Below, in pieces: positions 22,690 to 35,427 of a stretch of DNA of 64,000 nucleotides (the first letter of the stretch is position 1; every line of letters starts with the position of its first letter). The notes beneath the pieces are model-generated. The model had not been told where the DNA came from and made no database searches. It saw nothing but the letters and a program-made list of their open reading frames with translations. Origin of the DNA: Diprion similis (lineage: Eukaryota > Arthropoda > Insecta > Hymenoptera > Diprionidae); contig NC_060111.1 in NCBI RefSeq assembly GCF_021155765.1, forward strand, positions 8,927,981-8,991,980, written 5' to 3'. The position numbers and the translations under genes are program-made.

Positions 22690-24150
22690 CAAAATAGTGG
22701 GACGATAATTAATATTCTATTCAAAGCGCAGTCCTAAAAAAATCGACGGTTGGCGGTGCACCCAAAAAGTACAAATCGGAAAATGAATATCCTTATCGTA
22801 TTCAAATTTTCAAGTGAAAAAACTTAATTCCTTGAAAATAACTTGTAATGTACTAAAATTAAATTCTAGGCTAGAGTCACTCCACGCGGATACCTCTGCA
22901 AAAATATCAGCAGCATCAAAATGTTAGTTTAATACCCTGCAAATATTTCTAATATTTAGTATAAATTAAATAATCGTTTCGGACAATATACTTGACTGCT
23001 ACTATTGAAGCCCATGCGTCACTAACGAGATGAAACGTTTACCACCGTTGTTCTGTGTGGAATTACAAACACGTATATGGAAAAATATTTATTTTATGCA
23101 ACGTCAACGTCAAAATATGAAGATAATATGCAAGTTGTGATGATTGGCCATCTTGAATCACTCCGAAACCATGATTAGAAGTGTCTTATCACGGACTGTT
23201 TTACCGACGCGACGGATGGATTCACGCATTAACCTCTCTGTCGGATAGTACAAAAACTGAAGATTATTATGATTTCCGAACAATCTACAATCCCGATTAT
23301 AACAAGTTGTCGATTCTTTTACTTCAACATTATTTTTGTTTTATAAAGCAAAAATGTTTTTAGATGACCATTTTCAGAATTTCATGACAACATCGCTGTT
23401 TAACGTTTTGTATGGTTACAAGCTTCGATAATAGTAAAAATAAGTCACATAGCTAATACACATTACGATACACAAAAAGTAAATCATTCTCAATTGCAGT
23501 GAATTTCGCTTGTTAGTGCGAATATATTCCCTACAAATGATCGAATACCAAAGGTATATAAAAAGAAATAATAATTTCGGTGGTTGATATAAACGGACTA
23601 TCTATAGCATCCCCCTCACAATGCAGGGTATAACTAGCGCAATTAGTCATAAAAAATTAACGGGTAATTATATCGAGGCACGATTCTGCATGTATTTACA
23701 TAAGTATAACATTTAATTACATCTGTGAGTATGAATACCGGATAGAGTTCACGTTTGCGTTTTAAATCTCGATGCACAAAGGCGAAAGAACGGGGGAGCG
23801 AGTGAGATAGTCGAATGTCGCGGTGAGACCGGATCGATAGCACACCGAGTCGTATGCCTCGCAGCTACAACCCTTCTCATTCTTATTCGTCCTCTTGTTC
23901 TTCACCTTATCGCCGCCGCGCCGTCGCCTCCTCCTTTTCTGCGTCTTCTATTCGTCTTATTTGTCTTCTCTCACACGTTGTTGCTCTGCTCTTTTATTCT
24001 CCCCGATTCTTCTTGGTTCTTCTTTTTCTATGCTTTTGAAACAGATTCGATGCGCTCGCGTTTGCGACGCGGCAGCAGGTAACAGCCTCAGGATCGTAAG
24101 AACAAAGGCGCCCAGCACTGATTTTAACCGATTTGCTTGTTTGTTAGTTT
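22690..24150. other. Intergenic; GC-elevated block at 23.75-24.1 kb
   Basis: There is no recognised gene. The segment from about 23750 to 24100 is richer in CpG and C/T on the plus strand and ends in a donor-like GCAGCAG|GTAACA near 24079. It could be a 5' UTR exon, but there is no recognisable protein or downstream exon to support that. Confidence 0.25.
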
Positions 24151-24154
24151 GTAC

Positions 24155-24428
24155 ACTATTGGAGAATGTCCTCGTGACGTCAGTGCCTGGTTGTCGGCGC
24201 CATTTTATCACCACATAACCTAAGTTTTTAATTTTAATAGAGGCAAATCGTAATTCTTCGGGTTTCAAATTACTCGTGTAACGTAAATTAATGAATTGTA
24301 ATCAATAATTATTCCTGTACTGTTATCCACACGAGAAAAAACATGGCCAACGGTCAAATATCAGCTTCATTGCATTAGTTTGATTTTTTCCACCAGAGGT
24401 CGTATTGCAAAGTGACAATCCCAATACT
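24155..24428 (+). repeat. Dispersed repeat, copy 1 of 2 (about 270 bp)
   Basis: This is the same sequence, in the same orientation, as 35428-35700. Shared blocks include TCGGCGCCATTTTATCACCA, CATAACCTAAGTTTTT, AAATCGTAATTCTT, CCACACG.GAAAAAA and TTAGTTTGATTTTTTCCACC. Divergence is moderate, with several small gaps. No inverted ends or coding frame were seen, so the element class is unknown. Confidence 0.7.
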
Positions 24429-24429
24429 G

Positions 24430-24758
24430 TGTATAACCTTGATTTTCGTTTTTTATGTTTTTCTCGAGATATACTGCATATTAAATAATTGTAAGGTATA
24501 TAAAATAGGGGTTAAATATCCTGACGAATAGATTGCCGCTGTTTATTTTTGTCGAATTATTCTCACAATGCGAGATAAATGCAAATTTTGAAAAAATCCT
24601 AAATTTCAGAAACATGTCCAAAACATCTCAAAATCGTCCAAAAAGTATTTCTTTACTTAAATAAAGGCATTGTAAGTAAATATTTTCATTTTAAAGTGAA
24701 CGGGTTAAGGTAGATACACGTGACAACCAACGGAGCATTCTTTGTTTCTCCGAGGATA
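24430..24758. other. Intergenic, nothing recognised
   Basis: AT-rich DNA with no coding frame or repeat that I can support. Confidence 0.35.
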
Positions 24759-24760
24759 AA

Positions 24761-24979
24761 ATGCGCGGAAGAAAATTTACAGGAAATAGAAAACGCAAGG
24801 AATATCGGCTCCCTCGCAAGCAAAGAGGAGTAGGAATGCGTAGAATTAAATTTCTGTGCGACGTTATGATTCAGTACAAGGATGTTCCGTTTAAAATCAA
24901 ATTTTTTCTCCGCTCCCAGATGAAAAACTTGTTGGAAGTGAATAACGTGAAGAAAACCTCGCGGAAGGATACCTTTTAA
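24761..24979 (+). CDS. Small hypothetical basic ORF, 72 codons
   Basis: An ATG-started open frame encodes a lysine/arginine-rich 72-residue peptide that starts MRGRKFTGNRKRKEY and ends SRKDTF. It is slightly less AT-rich than its surroundings. I recognise no domain, there is no signal peptide, and no splice or promoter signals were found nearby. It may be a real small protein, an exon, or a chance frame; chance is the default in this gene-poor stretch. Confidence 0.2.
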   Translation: MRGRKFTGNRKRKEYRLPRKQRGVGMRRIKFLCDVMIQYKDVPFKIKFFLRSQMKNLLEVNNVKKTSRKDTF

Positions 24980-24984
24980 TCACA

Positions 24985-27130
24985 TTTCAAAAGGTTATTC
25001 TCCAAATTCTACGTTTTCCTATTATAACTTGGGTACGGCGTCATTTTTTTAAAACCATATTGCCACTCAAGTGCATTCAATAATACGAACTTTGAAGTAC
25101 TGAAGCTGGAGGCACTTCCAGCAAAAGCCGTAACTCAAACGGTCCATAAGTTACAAGCCTCGGCTCCAAATGAATTTTAATTAGAAATTCATGTTCAAAC
25201 ACGTACCTTTAGTGGCTACGATATGAACTTGACAATAAAACATCAAATTACACTTTTGTACAAAATTTGATTAAAAATATGGTCCGAGGGTCAAGTCCAC
25301 ACGTATCTAAGAGTCAAGTCTTTCCGGTGTTATTTAAATGTAAATCTTCAAATTCTGGAAGCGATCTTTGAAAATTTGATATAAGAGATATCTTCAGTAA
25401 ATTTACGTTTTTATATTAATCAATACATCGTCGCTTAAAGCACATTAGTGAATTTGAGATAAGCTGTGGATACGCACTATATTATGCCGAATCCCTAATG
25501 CATTCGTTTTTTTACTATCTATAAGTATCTCAGGTGAGGGCGAATGAAAATTGACCTTTTCAAATACACACCCGAGTATACATCTAGCGCGATGAACTCT
25601 GTGTACGAGTAACCAATTTTGTTGCCACAACAGTATGCCACAGCAAATCGTTACGCCGATTGCGCGTAGAATTTTGAAATCATGCTTTTAGTCGATATAC
25701 CAGGTACCCAAAAGCATACTTGTCGGAATGCCCATTATCATTTCAGATTAATCAACAAAAATTGACTCAGAATTATCGCGAGATTGAAAGAATGGTGACT
25801 CTTCACTTGAACCTGCTACAATGAAGTTGGCGTTGTGTTGACCGTCGATCCTCGAATGTCTTCAAGACTTTGATATCGAAACACAGCCAGAGCCACAAAT
25901 AAATATGGTATACTTGTAAAGGCCAAAATCGTAAAAGATAATAATAAGTTAAATAATAAAAAGAAGGATCGTTAAAATCTTGTTATACATATAGGACCAT
26001 AATTCCTAGGTTCCTTTTGAGTGTTATTCTATAAAAACAAGTCCATCCACAGCCTATTTATAGGTATATAGAGCGTACGATAGTCTTCACGGTCAAGTAT
26101 TGATTTTGAATATATATTTTATACGTGATTCGGGTTGGACGACTTTATGTTTTGCCTGAAATAAGTGAAATAAAAGTTGAACTGTCTGCTACTTGGGTAG
26201 CCCCAGGCTTCCAGGAATTCTCTGTGAACGAAAAATAGCCGAAGCTTAGGAACCCGAGTTATACTGACAATCAATCAATATGTAACACCAAGAATCAGAG
26301 GACAAGCAATTACAGCGGCATAATAATGAGTCTTTTCAAAGTAAGAAAGTAAAAAATATATTGAAAATAACAGGACCAACAATAAAATTAATCCTACATA
26401 GGCGGAAATGGATTGTATGCGGATAAATTAATATAACAATTTCAGGACTCTAATTTTACTAGCAAATTGGAAAGAGTAAATGAAAACAAATTTAAAAGTT
26501 TAAAGTTCAGTAAATCAATGTCATGATAAACTTCAGTGTAATTTTGGTGTGGTTGACTAAAAATCAATGTCGAATCGACCAAACTCTGTTAGCCAACGTG
26601 AAACGGTTAAGAATGCTATAATAATTGTGCAACTAACTATACATAAATAGTTAAAATATTGACTATCATCCTAAATGTTCAATTCGACTATACGGTATCA
26701 TTGACTGCACATCGTTTTAATGGTGACCTGTAATAAAGTTTATGGTTGGAATAACTTATTCGCGTCCACCGTTCGCAAATATGAACATTTTGACTACGTC
26801 ACTTTATCAATGATACGGTGATCCTTCGCAATATTCGTTTTCTTTGTGTGTGTTCATTTCATGTGATTGCTCAAATCTTTGCAATCGAGATACGTGTAGT
26901 ATGAGACACCATAAATGCAATTGCAATAACTATTTATACCTTTATTGTAGCATTCGCCAGAAATATAGCACAGCTATTCATATTTCCTAATTTGTGAATT
27001 CTTATAATTATGCTCTAACATTAACGTTCAACGTCACGCTTCAATAGCTCGTATTGACGGCAATAATCAATGACCAAAATTAGGTAGTTGAAGAGCTTCG
27101 ATGAAGAGACTAAATTACCTCAATTGTAAG
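24985..27130. other. Intergenic, nothing recognised
   Basis: AT-rich, with no credible coding exon, RNA gene or inverted repeat identified. Confidence 0.35.
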
Positions 27131-27139
27131 CAGTTAGTA

Positions 27140-27300
27140 ATAGTAGTAGTGGTTAGAGTGTTCGACTAGTTAGTAATGCGAGCGTGCCGGGTTCAAATTC
27201 TGATCGTGAAGGGTAAAATTTGATTTAGCGTTTCTTTCTTGCCGAAAGTCCGGGATCAGATGACATTGATCAATCAATTGAAATGTGTCTGTAATTATGA
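27140..27300 (+). repeat. tRNA-related SINE-like unit
   Basis: The plus strand carries AGTGGTTAGAGTGTTCGACT (box-A-like) followed about 30 bases later by GGGTTCAAATTCTGATC (box-B-like). Together these make the internal polymerase III promoter of a tRNA-derived SINE head. About 100 bp of non-tRNA tail follows. The acceptor and anticodon stems do not close as in a functional tRNA. Confidence 0.5.
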
Positions 27301-27899
27301 AATTAATGCAATACATATACATAGATATTTTTGATTTATTTATAGTATAGAAAAATTTATTTCTGGACCTTAATATTGATGAATATCCAAAAACCCTTCA
27401 GTTTAGCTTATTTATATACTATAGTACACTATTAATGCTCGCCGTTCGGAAAAGGGCTACTTTCGCACCGGATTTTAGTCGTAAAGAAAAACGCGAAATC
27501 ACGTATGTCTTTGAAAAACAAAATTACGCGTAATAGTAATAGAAAAAACTTTTTCTCCGGTATGGTAACTGCAACTATATGTATAGTGTCTGACTTACAA
27601 AGCAGGTGGAGTTTTGGCTACCATGACTCCATGGTTTGGATCACTATATTTCATCAACAAATTTATAGTTTAACACACTATAATTTGACAGTTGGTTTTA
27701 ACTATAAATCTCGACTGTTCTCCCAGAGAATAATCTATTTTTTAATACAAATAATCATTCAAAATTTTTTCTTAGTGTCTCAAAATTGAAGAAAATGAGT
27801 AGAAAAAGTGAGTTTATTAGACAGCTAATTAGCTAGAAGAATGTGAATCGTTTAGTAAGTACTTTACACGTTATCTGAGATTATAAGAATAGAAAAACT

Positions 27900-28125
27900 G
27901 ACGAAGTTGAAGCTAGTAACGTCGACATAACAAAACGTTCAAAGAAAAATCACTATTTCGCAACTGTAGAATAACTTTGGAGGAGTTGAATTTGCAAAAT
28001 ATGAGTATTTTATTACTGCCATGTATCTCGAGTTACTCAATTTCGTACAATCACGAAGATGTAAAATTGCGCATGTTTTTATAAATGCATTGTTACATTA
28101 ACATCACAGACTTTAATCTTGAAAC
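27900..28125. mobile_element. MITE family copy A (GTTAGTAACGTTAACGTAAC type)
   Basis: The left end reads GAAGCTAGTAACGTCGACAT, and the reverse-complemented right end includes GTGATGTTAATGTAACAATG. Inner sequence is shared with the other copies (CACTATTTCGCAACTGTAGA, then AATAACTTTGGAGGAGTTGA). This is one of at least five paired-end members of a ~200-bp MITE family in the window. Confidence 0.55.
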
Positions 28126-28910
28126 ACTTATTATTTTTTAATAAAAATCTTTATACTCTTCGTCATGCTTTCAGCCTGGATTGTCAAATTAGCAAATAAT
28201 TAGTAAATCATTATAAACTTCAGTAAGTGAACAGCAGTAATCTTTTTCGTAACAATTTTATGAAATATTGCAACTTCGTTAAAAGTTTAATGCATAGACA
28301 GAAGAGACGAAGAAGTTTAGTTATGAATTTCGAAAAAAAAAGAGAAATGTATTACTCAGAAGCGCTTGATTAAAAAAAATCTTTATAAATATGTGGTCGC
28401 CGATACACATATGTAAAACAATCAATTTTTGAGTATAAAAAATTATGGACTAGGCATGTTTCATGCTTGGCGCATGCATTACGTCACCATGAAGAAATTT
28501 TTTTTTTGTGGAGATTTTGAACTTCCTTCTCTCTTCCCCCCTTCCGGCGAACCAAACAACCCTCATCATCTAAATAAATTCCTTTTAATATTACAACAAT
28601 GTACTTGTGTTTTAACTTTTCTGAAATATTTACCATTTTTTGACAGATTAAATTTGGGCAATCATGTATTTCTACTAATTGTAAAAAAAAGAAATAGTAA
28701 AATCTCTTTCGAATAACCATAATAATATTCTTCCCGTAAACTTTGCTACAGTCTTTCTTATTTTTTACATTCAACAGTAGGCACTCAAATTTCAATGGTC
28801 TAATTTTTCGTTGAAGTGACTTATTCCCGTTATAAATTTTTTTCGCATTTTATATAAGTTCAGTACTATTTACAGAAATTGAATGTGAAATGGCATCAAT
28901 AATTGATGAA

Positions 28911-29106
28911 CTTGAAGTTGGTAATAACGTTGATGGTAAAGTTGATGAAACTATGTACGTTTCGAAAAAATCGTTATTTCGCAGATTTTGGATTGTCTCG
29001 AATTTCGTAAACCGTAATAAAACAAAACATGCTCATATTTTCTAAACTTAATAGCTGATTTTTCCGGAAACGTCTCGTTACGTTAATGTTATTGACTTCA
29101 ACCTCG
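28911..29106. mobile_element. MITE family copy B
   Basis: The left end has GAACTTGAAGTTGGTAATAA. The reverse-complemented right end has GAGGTTGAAGTCAATAACAT, then TAACGTAACGAGACGTTTCC. The internal ...AAAAAATCGTTATTTCGCAG block matches the family. It lies about 40 bp from copy C. Confidence 0.6.
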
Positions 29107-29148
29107 TAAACAATGATGCAAATCAAGCTTATAACTTCGGCAAAAAAT

Positions 29149-29337
29149 ATGAGGATGAAGTTAGTAACGTTACTGTAACGATGAATATTTAGAAAAAATC
29201 ATTACTTGGCACGTTTAATGAATGTCTGAAGTTTATTTCTTATTTTGAAAAATCGACGGCTTGAAAGTCATTCTAAAATTGCACAATAATGATTTTTTCC
29301 TGATGTTTCGTTACGTTAACGTTGCTATTTCAGCCTT
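29149..29337. mobile_element. MITE family copy C
   Basis: The left end is GAGGATGAAGTTAGTAACGT followed by TACTGTAACGATGAATATTT. The reverse-complemented right end has AATAGCAACGTTAACGTAAC and then GAAACATCAGGAAAAAATCA. It is one of the cleanest pairs of terminal inverted repeats for this family. Confidence 0.7.
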
Positions 29338-29339
29338 AT

Positions 29340-31160
29340 ATATAGTAAAATGGATATTAGTTCCATCGCTGATTTGAAAAACCTTAGAGAAAAAAACAAA
29401 AACGTAAAAAAAAAAAACAGAATTATTTTTGTATAATTCTTCAATAATTAAAGAACTATCAAGGAATAAAGTTTTTCTCAAAATTGCAGAAAATTATCGT
29501 TACACGTAGGAAAATGTTCAGCAAAAATTCGGTTCAAAAATATCAGGCTCTTCTAGTGGAAATCGATAAAACCGAGGTACTTTCGGAAATTTCAAGATCT
29601 AGTGGTATTTCAATACAACTCATACCAACAACGTAAAAAAATGAGATTCTTGCGTGACTAATTCATTACTTCGAAATGATTAGAATCTGAAATATATTGC
29701 TTTGAAATTGTAAAACAAGACGATTATGCACAATTTGGAATTCCAATATGTCTTGAACTAGGCAATATTTAGGGCTATAACTAAGCGTATAAATATGCAT
29801 CGAAAAAGTGAAATGAAACACCTCATATAGGTAGAGAAATTTGTACATAACTGTTAAATAAAATCTCGAATAAATGATTAAAGCTGTGCTAATATGAGAG
29901 AAACATGGGACCGACCGCACGTAAGATTCATCTTTCTTTGCATACCGGGTGTCCAGCTATTTCTGATAACGTAATTCCAGGTTTTCCAGACAAGAATCAT
30001 TATTTATCCAGTTTGTTATCATGTACACAATGAATGAATAATACAATAGTCATACGAACAAGAATATTCTATATTTAACTAGAGCACAGCACATTATGAG
30101 GCGAAATTGTAAGAATTTGCTAGCAGGTACAATTTTTAAGAAATTAGGGCTTGGTTCATCGTCATTTAGCACTCGATTTGAACATCATCAATGTTGAGGT
30201 TGAAGCAAAACGCAAAATATACCCCAAAAATAAAAATGAGAACATCGTTGAACAATATGAGAAAAAGGAGCTTTCTCGAGGAAAAAAAGGTCGATGAAAA
30301 GTAAGTTTTGTACTGTAGGGAGTAGAAATGAGAAAAGTGAGGAAGCGGAGAGCCCTGCACACATATACAGCACAAACAGAAGCAATAGCAACTTATAATC
30401 AGCAACCATTGCTGGCTTAGTGTTATGCGGTGAAAACCTTCGGAGGGGGAACAAAAATATTAGATTTGTAACAAGATAACGTTGCATGACTTCGCTCACA
30501 TAACGTGGTGCATGAAGCAGTCTTATGCAGAACTGAACCACATAACGAGAAGCTACAACCTCAAATGTGAATTAATCAGTAACAGGCGTCACACATTATT
30601 GGTATTTACTTATATTTGTTCAAATAAGAATGTTAATTCGAATTTTATTGTAAGAAAAACTAACAAATAATGATTTGTAAAAATATGTATTTGTAGAAAA
30701 TACATAAACTCTTAACTTGAAGCGAGGAAGTAAGGATTAGACTTTTTGCACAAATTTTAAACAATGTAGGGTTATTTAATCCGAATAATATTTGTCGTAA
30801 ATCACATTTGACCTCTTTCAGAGGTACCAGAATTCCATGCACTGTAGTAGCATTCATTACATCGCAACACCCTCTATTAACCGATGGATATATGCAAAAA
30901 CAACCGACAACTTGTCACCTGCGTTGAAAAATCGCTAATTGTTAAGTAATCGAAAAATCAGCAACGTCGAAATCGGAATGATCGATTCTTAAGCGATAAG
31001 GAACCCTAACGAGATGGGAAATGCGTCGCGAGACGATGTCATAATATTGATTTCTAGTAGCCTCAACCCCCAGACTGTAAGTACGTGGAAACATAATTCA
31101 GTAAATAAAAGACATAAACTATGATAATTTTAGTTATCCTCTTTTGATAAAATCCTTTCA
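29340..31160. other. Intergenic or intronic, nothing recognised
   Basis: AT-rich. This region is downstream, on the minus strand, of the signal-peptide exon at 31166-31267, so part of it may be that gene's first intron, but no second exon could be recognised. Confidence 0.3.
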
Positions 31161-31165
31161 CCTAC

Positions 31166-31267
31166 CTCCTCTGCGAATTCAAAGTCGCCATCAAATTTCC
31201 TCTTCCGTTTGCATTCGGCGGCCACCGCGAATAGCAACGCGATGAAAACCACCCACGAAAATTTCAT
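31166..31267 (-). CDS. First coding exon of a secreted protein (34 codons)
   Basis: The minus strand has an ATG at 31267 followed by a classic signal peptide: a basic start, the hydrophobic core VVFIALLFAVAA, then ECKRKRKFDGDFEFAEE. The exon ends GAGGAG|GTAGGT, a good donor at 31165, in phase 0. The mature start is basic and then acidic. No downstream exon was recognised, so the gene is incomplete here, probably because its first intron is long. It may encode an extracellular matrix or proteoglycan-type protein, but I cannot name the family. The signal peptide, donor and an initiator-like site just upstream agree with one another. Confidence 0.6.
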
Positions 31268-31299
31268 CGTTCGATGGTCGGACACAATAAATTAACTGT

Positions 31300-31640
31300 C
31301 AAGTACAACTGAATGCGGCCTGCGTGAACAGAGAGGCCTGGACCGATATTACAACGCGACGATCCTGTTCAGGACTGGAACGAATTCTGACTGCGCGACT
31401 GCGGATTACCAGTCGGTGGGAGGATTACGTCAGGGAGGAGACGGGGATCAGGAGCAGAACATAAGCGCCATCCAGTGGAAGGAATTGGAAGGAATTCCAA
31501 GTGCCACCCCCTCCTTTGCCGCCCTTCGACGCATGGTTGCCCCATTTTTTCACCTTGAGCCTTGAGAATGGATTCTGGCACGCCAGTCAATACCTCTGTC
31601 CTTACCTGCCGCTCACTGATACCCGTTACTTACGACAACG
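31300..31640 (-). promoter_or_regulatory. GC-elevated promoter region of the secreted-protein gene
   Basis: An arthropod initiator-like TCAGT lies at 31312-31308 on the minus strand, which would give a 5' UTR of about 43 bases before the ATG at 31267. The upstream 300 bases are clearly less AT-rich than the surroundings. No TATA box is at the expected spacing. Minus-strand open frames here look like composition effects. Confidence 0.35.
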
Positions 31641-31649
31641 TATCATCCC

Positions 31650-33130
31650 CCGTCGTCGTTCGATATTATAAAACTTATTCTTCCGCAACCCTCGGCAGCA
31701 GAATACCGCTGGAATGGGTACCATAATACGCCGCAGTGATGGGTGTTAGAAAATCACTATCAGGAGTGTGTGATATTTGAAATTTCAATATCATTTTGCA
31801 TTTTACATTTCAAATGGATGTTAGGATGCATTTTCTAGTTGATATTGGAAATGAAAACACGTACCTACGCTTTTTTTCATATTTGACAAATGTGTTGGTT
31901 CGTAGCTAGTATGCCGGAACAATTGTCTTCGACTGGAATGTATGTACATTATTGTCAGGCTGTCGTTTGATTTTTAGCGTAAACAGAGTATGTTTAGCAA
32001 TGCATTGATCCTTTCGCTTGGATGAAGCTGTGATTTGATGAATATGTTTATTGAATTGAACGTGCAGACCGAGCACGTTTGCCTGTAATATTGCGATACG
32101 AAAAGTTGAGAATGTTTTGAATAGTATACCGAAAATAAACAGCATGGAAATGCAGTGCGTGAAATATATTTTCAATCACAATGACTAGCTAGATCTAGTA
32201 AGAAGCTTAAAAATTGTAAATATCCATTATTGAAAAACTGTTCATAAAGTACAATTCTTGGCTACCATGATATTTCGAGCCAGTTGCAGGATTTACAATA
32301 TACGGTGTTGTGATAATATAAACATATAATATGGAAACTGCAATTAATTGTCAAAAAGATATTTCGAGAATTGATTAATGTATTTTGGTCTCAATCGGAG
32401 CAGCTTTCCTTATCTTAGAGTCATTTGAATAGCCAAACAAAAAAAAAACGTTTTATTTGTTCATATTTTATGGGCTGAAAACGGATTCCAGCGGCGAAGC
32501 TTTTAGACTAGACCCATCAAGTCCAGACAAATGAACCATATGTTTTTTATCATTTTAAAATCATCAAGTACTTAGTTTTTTAACATTACTGAAGTATTGA
32601 TAATGACTGACAAATGGTAAGATTAACTATACTGGACAAAAAAGAAAATTTATCTGAGTAACTTTTAAGAAATATGTCCTCTGAATAAAACAAACCGTCG
32701 CACAGTGGCCTGATATTGAAAAAGGTTGGCCGAAAATAGTCAAAGTGTAAGTAGTTTTTTCGGTTGCTAAGTTCAAAATGATATTTAGAATCGAAATACA
32801 AGATGATGGATCCAATATAGCTCGCTAAGACTTCATATACACATTTGATTTTTATAAAAGTGCACGTATGGGAATTTTCTCGTCTTTGGAGTTTAAAAAT
32901 GATATCCAAATATTTATATCCAAGACGATATGTCAAAGCGTCATCAAAAGCAGCAAAATGCGCTAAAGTGCTGAATTAACACTTATTGTTATCTGGCACA
33001 CTGGGACGTTTAAGACCCCAACCACTAAAATGCAGATCACGAGTAAACTGCTAGTTATTTTAATTTACAAAAATTTCAAGAAAGTTGACGAACTGTTTTT
33101 TAAAAGATAGTATAAGTTATTCGAGGAGCA
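31650..33130. other. Intergenic, nothing recognised
   Basis: AT-rich stretch without a supportable exon, RNA gene or repeat. Confidence 0.35.
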
Positions 33131-33142
33131 AAAATATTATAC

Positions 33143-33403
33143 GTGAAAAAAAAAATGTTGGACGTGGAGAAAAATAGAGAATATTTGGTTCAAGATGAGT
33201 ATGAGCCGTTCGTCAATAAGAGTGGAGTCATTTGGCACCTAAAGTACCAGCTGAAGGTTGAAACATTACAAAATTCACTTATTCACTCAAAATTACAATT
33301 TATTGTACAGATTTACGCTAAAATTATGAATGGAGCGATAAAAAACGAACTGTTATTGGTTTTTGACCTTTTATTCGAGTATGTAATACCTACAGCAAAA
33401 TAA
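33143..33403 (+). CDS. Hypothetical ORF, 86 codons, doubtful
   Basis: An ATG frame encodes a fairly protein-like peptide (MKKKMLDVEKNREYLVQDEY at its start, EYVIPTAK at its end) with mixed charged and hydrophobic composition. No domain, signal peptide or splice context is recognised. It could be an exon or transposon fragment; chance is equally likely. Confidence 0.15.
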   Translation: MKKKMLDVEKNREYLVQDEYEPFVNKSGVIWHLKYQLKVETLQNSLIHSKLQFIVQIYAKIMNGAIKNELLLVFDLLFEYVIPTAK

Positions 33404-33409
33404 TAACAC

Positions 33410-34385
33410 TGGAAAACGTGAAAAAAGACACTCGACTTTAATGTCGTTACGCAGATCAAACGAGAAATGTCGTACAATTTATTATGGAATATACTTCTCC
33501 AACTATTTCGCAATGAATACCAAGTATTCATAAATTTTATTTGAAAAACGACCTTTGGAGAACTTTTTTTTTATTTCAGACCACTGTGCATCGTAGATTG
33601 GAATCGTAGGAAGGCTTGTACTAAATATTCAACCGTTTTGAATTAATTTGAAGCGAAGCATTGATATCCGAGCTTTTGTTTATAATTTCAGTATTGTGTG
33701 TGTGTGTTTTTTTTTTTTGGAAGAGATCTTGGTAGCTTACGGATATAAAACTTTGATAAATACTCAGTGTATGATTCCGCGATAATTAAAATTCTGTAAA
33801 ATTGATGTAAAGTATCGATTTTCAGCTAACCAAACTCCTTAATCTATTCGTACAGCAAACTTATTATTGAATGGATGAATTTTAGAAATCACCACTTCAT
33901 ATTTCTCTGAATTTTCGACATTGTTCTTCACATTTTCATTCAGCGATCTTTTAAGTTTATTCCTGACAACCGACTTTTCGATGTTCCTCGTACCAACGAA
34001 GTATTGTTGATACTTATGAGTCATTTAGCCTCTTTGAATAATCGGATCGATTATTATTTAAAATCTGCCGAATGTGAGAAAATTCAAATTGCTCACGTAA
34101 CCACCATAAGTCACGTTTGACAGCTCAAGTTTGGAATGGCCAGGCTACATGAGGAAACGACAAAACTCTTTAACTGCTAACTTTCACTACTTCCTTTTGG
34201 TATACCTACAATACGGTTTGCAATGCGGAATTCTTTTTCACAGCAATGATCTTTAATAATCTGGGCCTTACCATTCAACCGATAATCGGATGAAGTTAAA
34301 CATATTTTTTTTCAACAGATTCTTCAATATTGTCGTAACTTCGATTGTTAAAAAATCAATACATAATTCACTATAGATATTTTAA
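33410..34385. other. Intergenic; GT and T microsatellite near 33695
   Basis: No gene was recognised. A short (GT)n run followed by about 14 T residues lies at about 33695-33718. Confidence 0.35.
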
Positions 34386-34389
34386 AGTT

Positions 34390-34606
34390 TAGCTGGCACC
34401 TTGGGGTCATTCGTGCCCTAAAGGTTTGTAATCGAGATTTTTGTAACTTGAAAGTTTCTGCCTAATGAAAAATTTTTGACTACCCTGAAATTAAAAATTA
34501 TTGTTGCAACCGTTGTTATCTTGTAAAACACACTTAAGTGAATATCCCAAAAAAATTCAAATCAAAATATTAAATTGCTTTGGACCATGACTTCAAGGTG
34601 CCAGGA
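34390..34606. mobile_element. Putative MITE, about 215 bp
   Basis: The left end has CTGGCACCTTGGGGTCATTC and the reverse-complemented right end has CTGGCACCTTGAAGTCATGG. The interior is AT-rich and non-coding. The terminal inverted repeat is only about 20-25 bp, so this is a moderate call. Confidence 0.5.
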
Positions 34607-34609
34607 TTG

Positions 34610-35425
34610 TTATACAAGTTAAAGGTTAAAATCCAGCATTGGAGCAGTCTACTAACTACATAGCCTGATAGCTGCGTAATGCTCCAGTAATGCAGTCCTT
34701 CGGTTATGGCAAAAATACTGTTAGAATGAACATTCAATACTACGATACTCCGAAGAAATAGTGAGTGAAATACTCCATGAACATAAAATTAAAAATGAAA
34801 ATTCGTAGATGAAATAAAACCCCATAAATATTTTGTTACTACTAATTGTTATATCAGGCATTGTTATGACTTACACAGTGTACTTACGCAAATTCAATTT
34901 TTTTCATATGATTGAAATTCGTAATGCTAACAATAAATAATTTTACTATTAGATTTACGAAAATATTCCATGAATAATCCTGAAATTTCACCCGGAAAAA
35001 TGATATGCCAAAGAATTGTTTTTGTTGAAATTTAATTAGATCAAGATTTGCAGCTGAAAAACTAGAAGAATACGATTTTTTATCAAGTTGGCAAGAGTAT
35101 AAATGTAGATAGAATTGATCCAAAACTGACTCTAGTCAAAATTTTAATCTGTTATCTTCAACCTCCCATTTCTTGTTCTTCCAAAAAACGATTTTAAATT
35201 AAATTATACTTAACTTAATTCAACGTCGTGATGGGGGCATGATGGTCACCCCAGGTGGGGCATGTACAGCATAGACTTATCTCGATAGACTGCGCGAGTC
35301 TTATGGGGCCACTGAAGCCCAAACCGAAGGATAGAGACAGTCCTGGGGCCGGTTCTCTCTGTTGCACGATCAAACGAGTGGGGAGAAACGCCAGGCGGGG
35401 AAAGCAATAAGGCAATCGAGAAAAC
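34610..35425. other. Intergenic with a GC-elevated block at 35.23-35.41 kb
   Basis: No gene was recognised. The GC-elevated block directly abuts the dispersed repeat at 35428 and may belong to it, although the other copy lacks a clear match to this part. Confidence 0.3.
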
Positions 35426-35427
35426 AT

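Noticed and set aside
27140..27230. Possible functional tRNA gene
   Set aside because: Box A and box B are present, but the acceptor and anticodon arms do not pair properly, so it is kept only as a SINE-like unit.
30162..30541. Three overlapping hydrophobic minus-strand frames
   Set aside because: They are frames in all registers of an AT/T-rich stretch, which indicates composition rather than a membrane protein.
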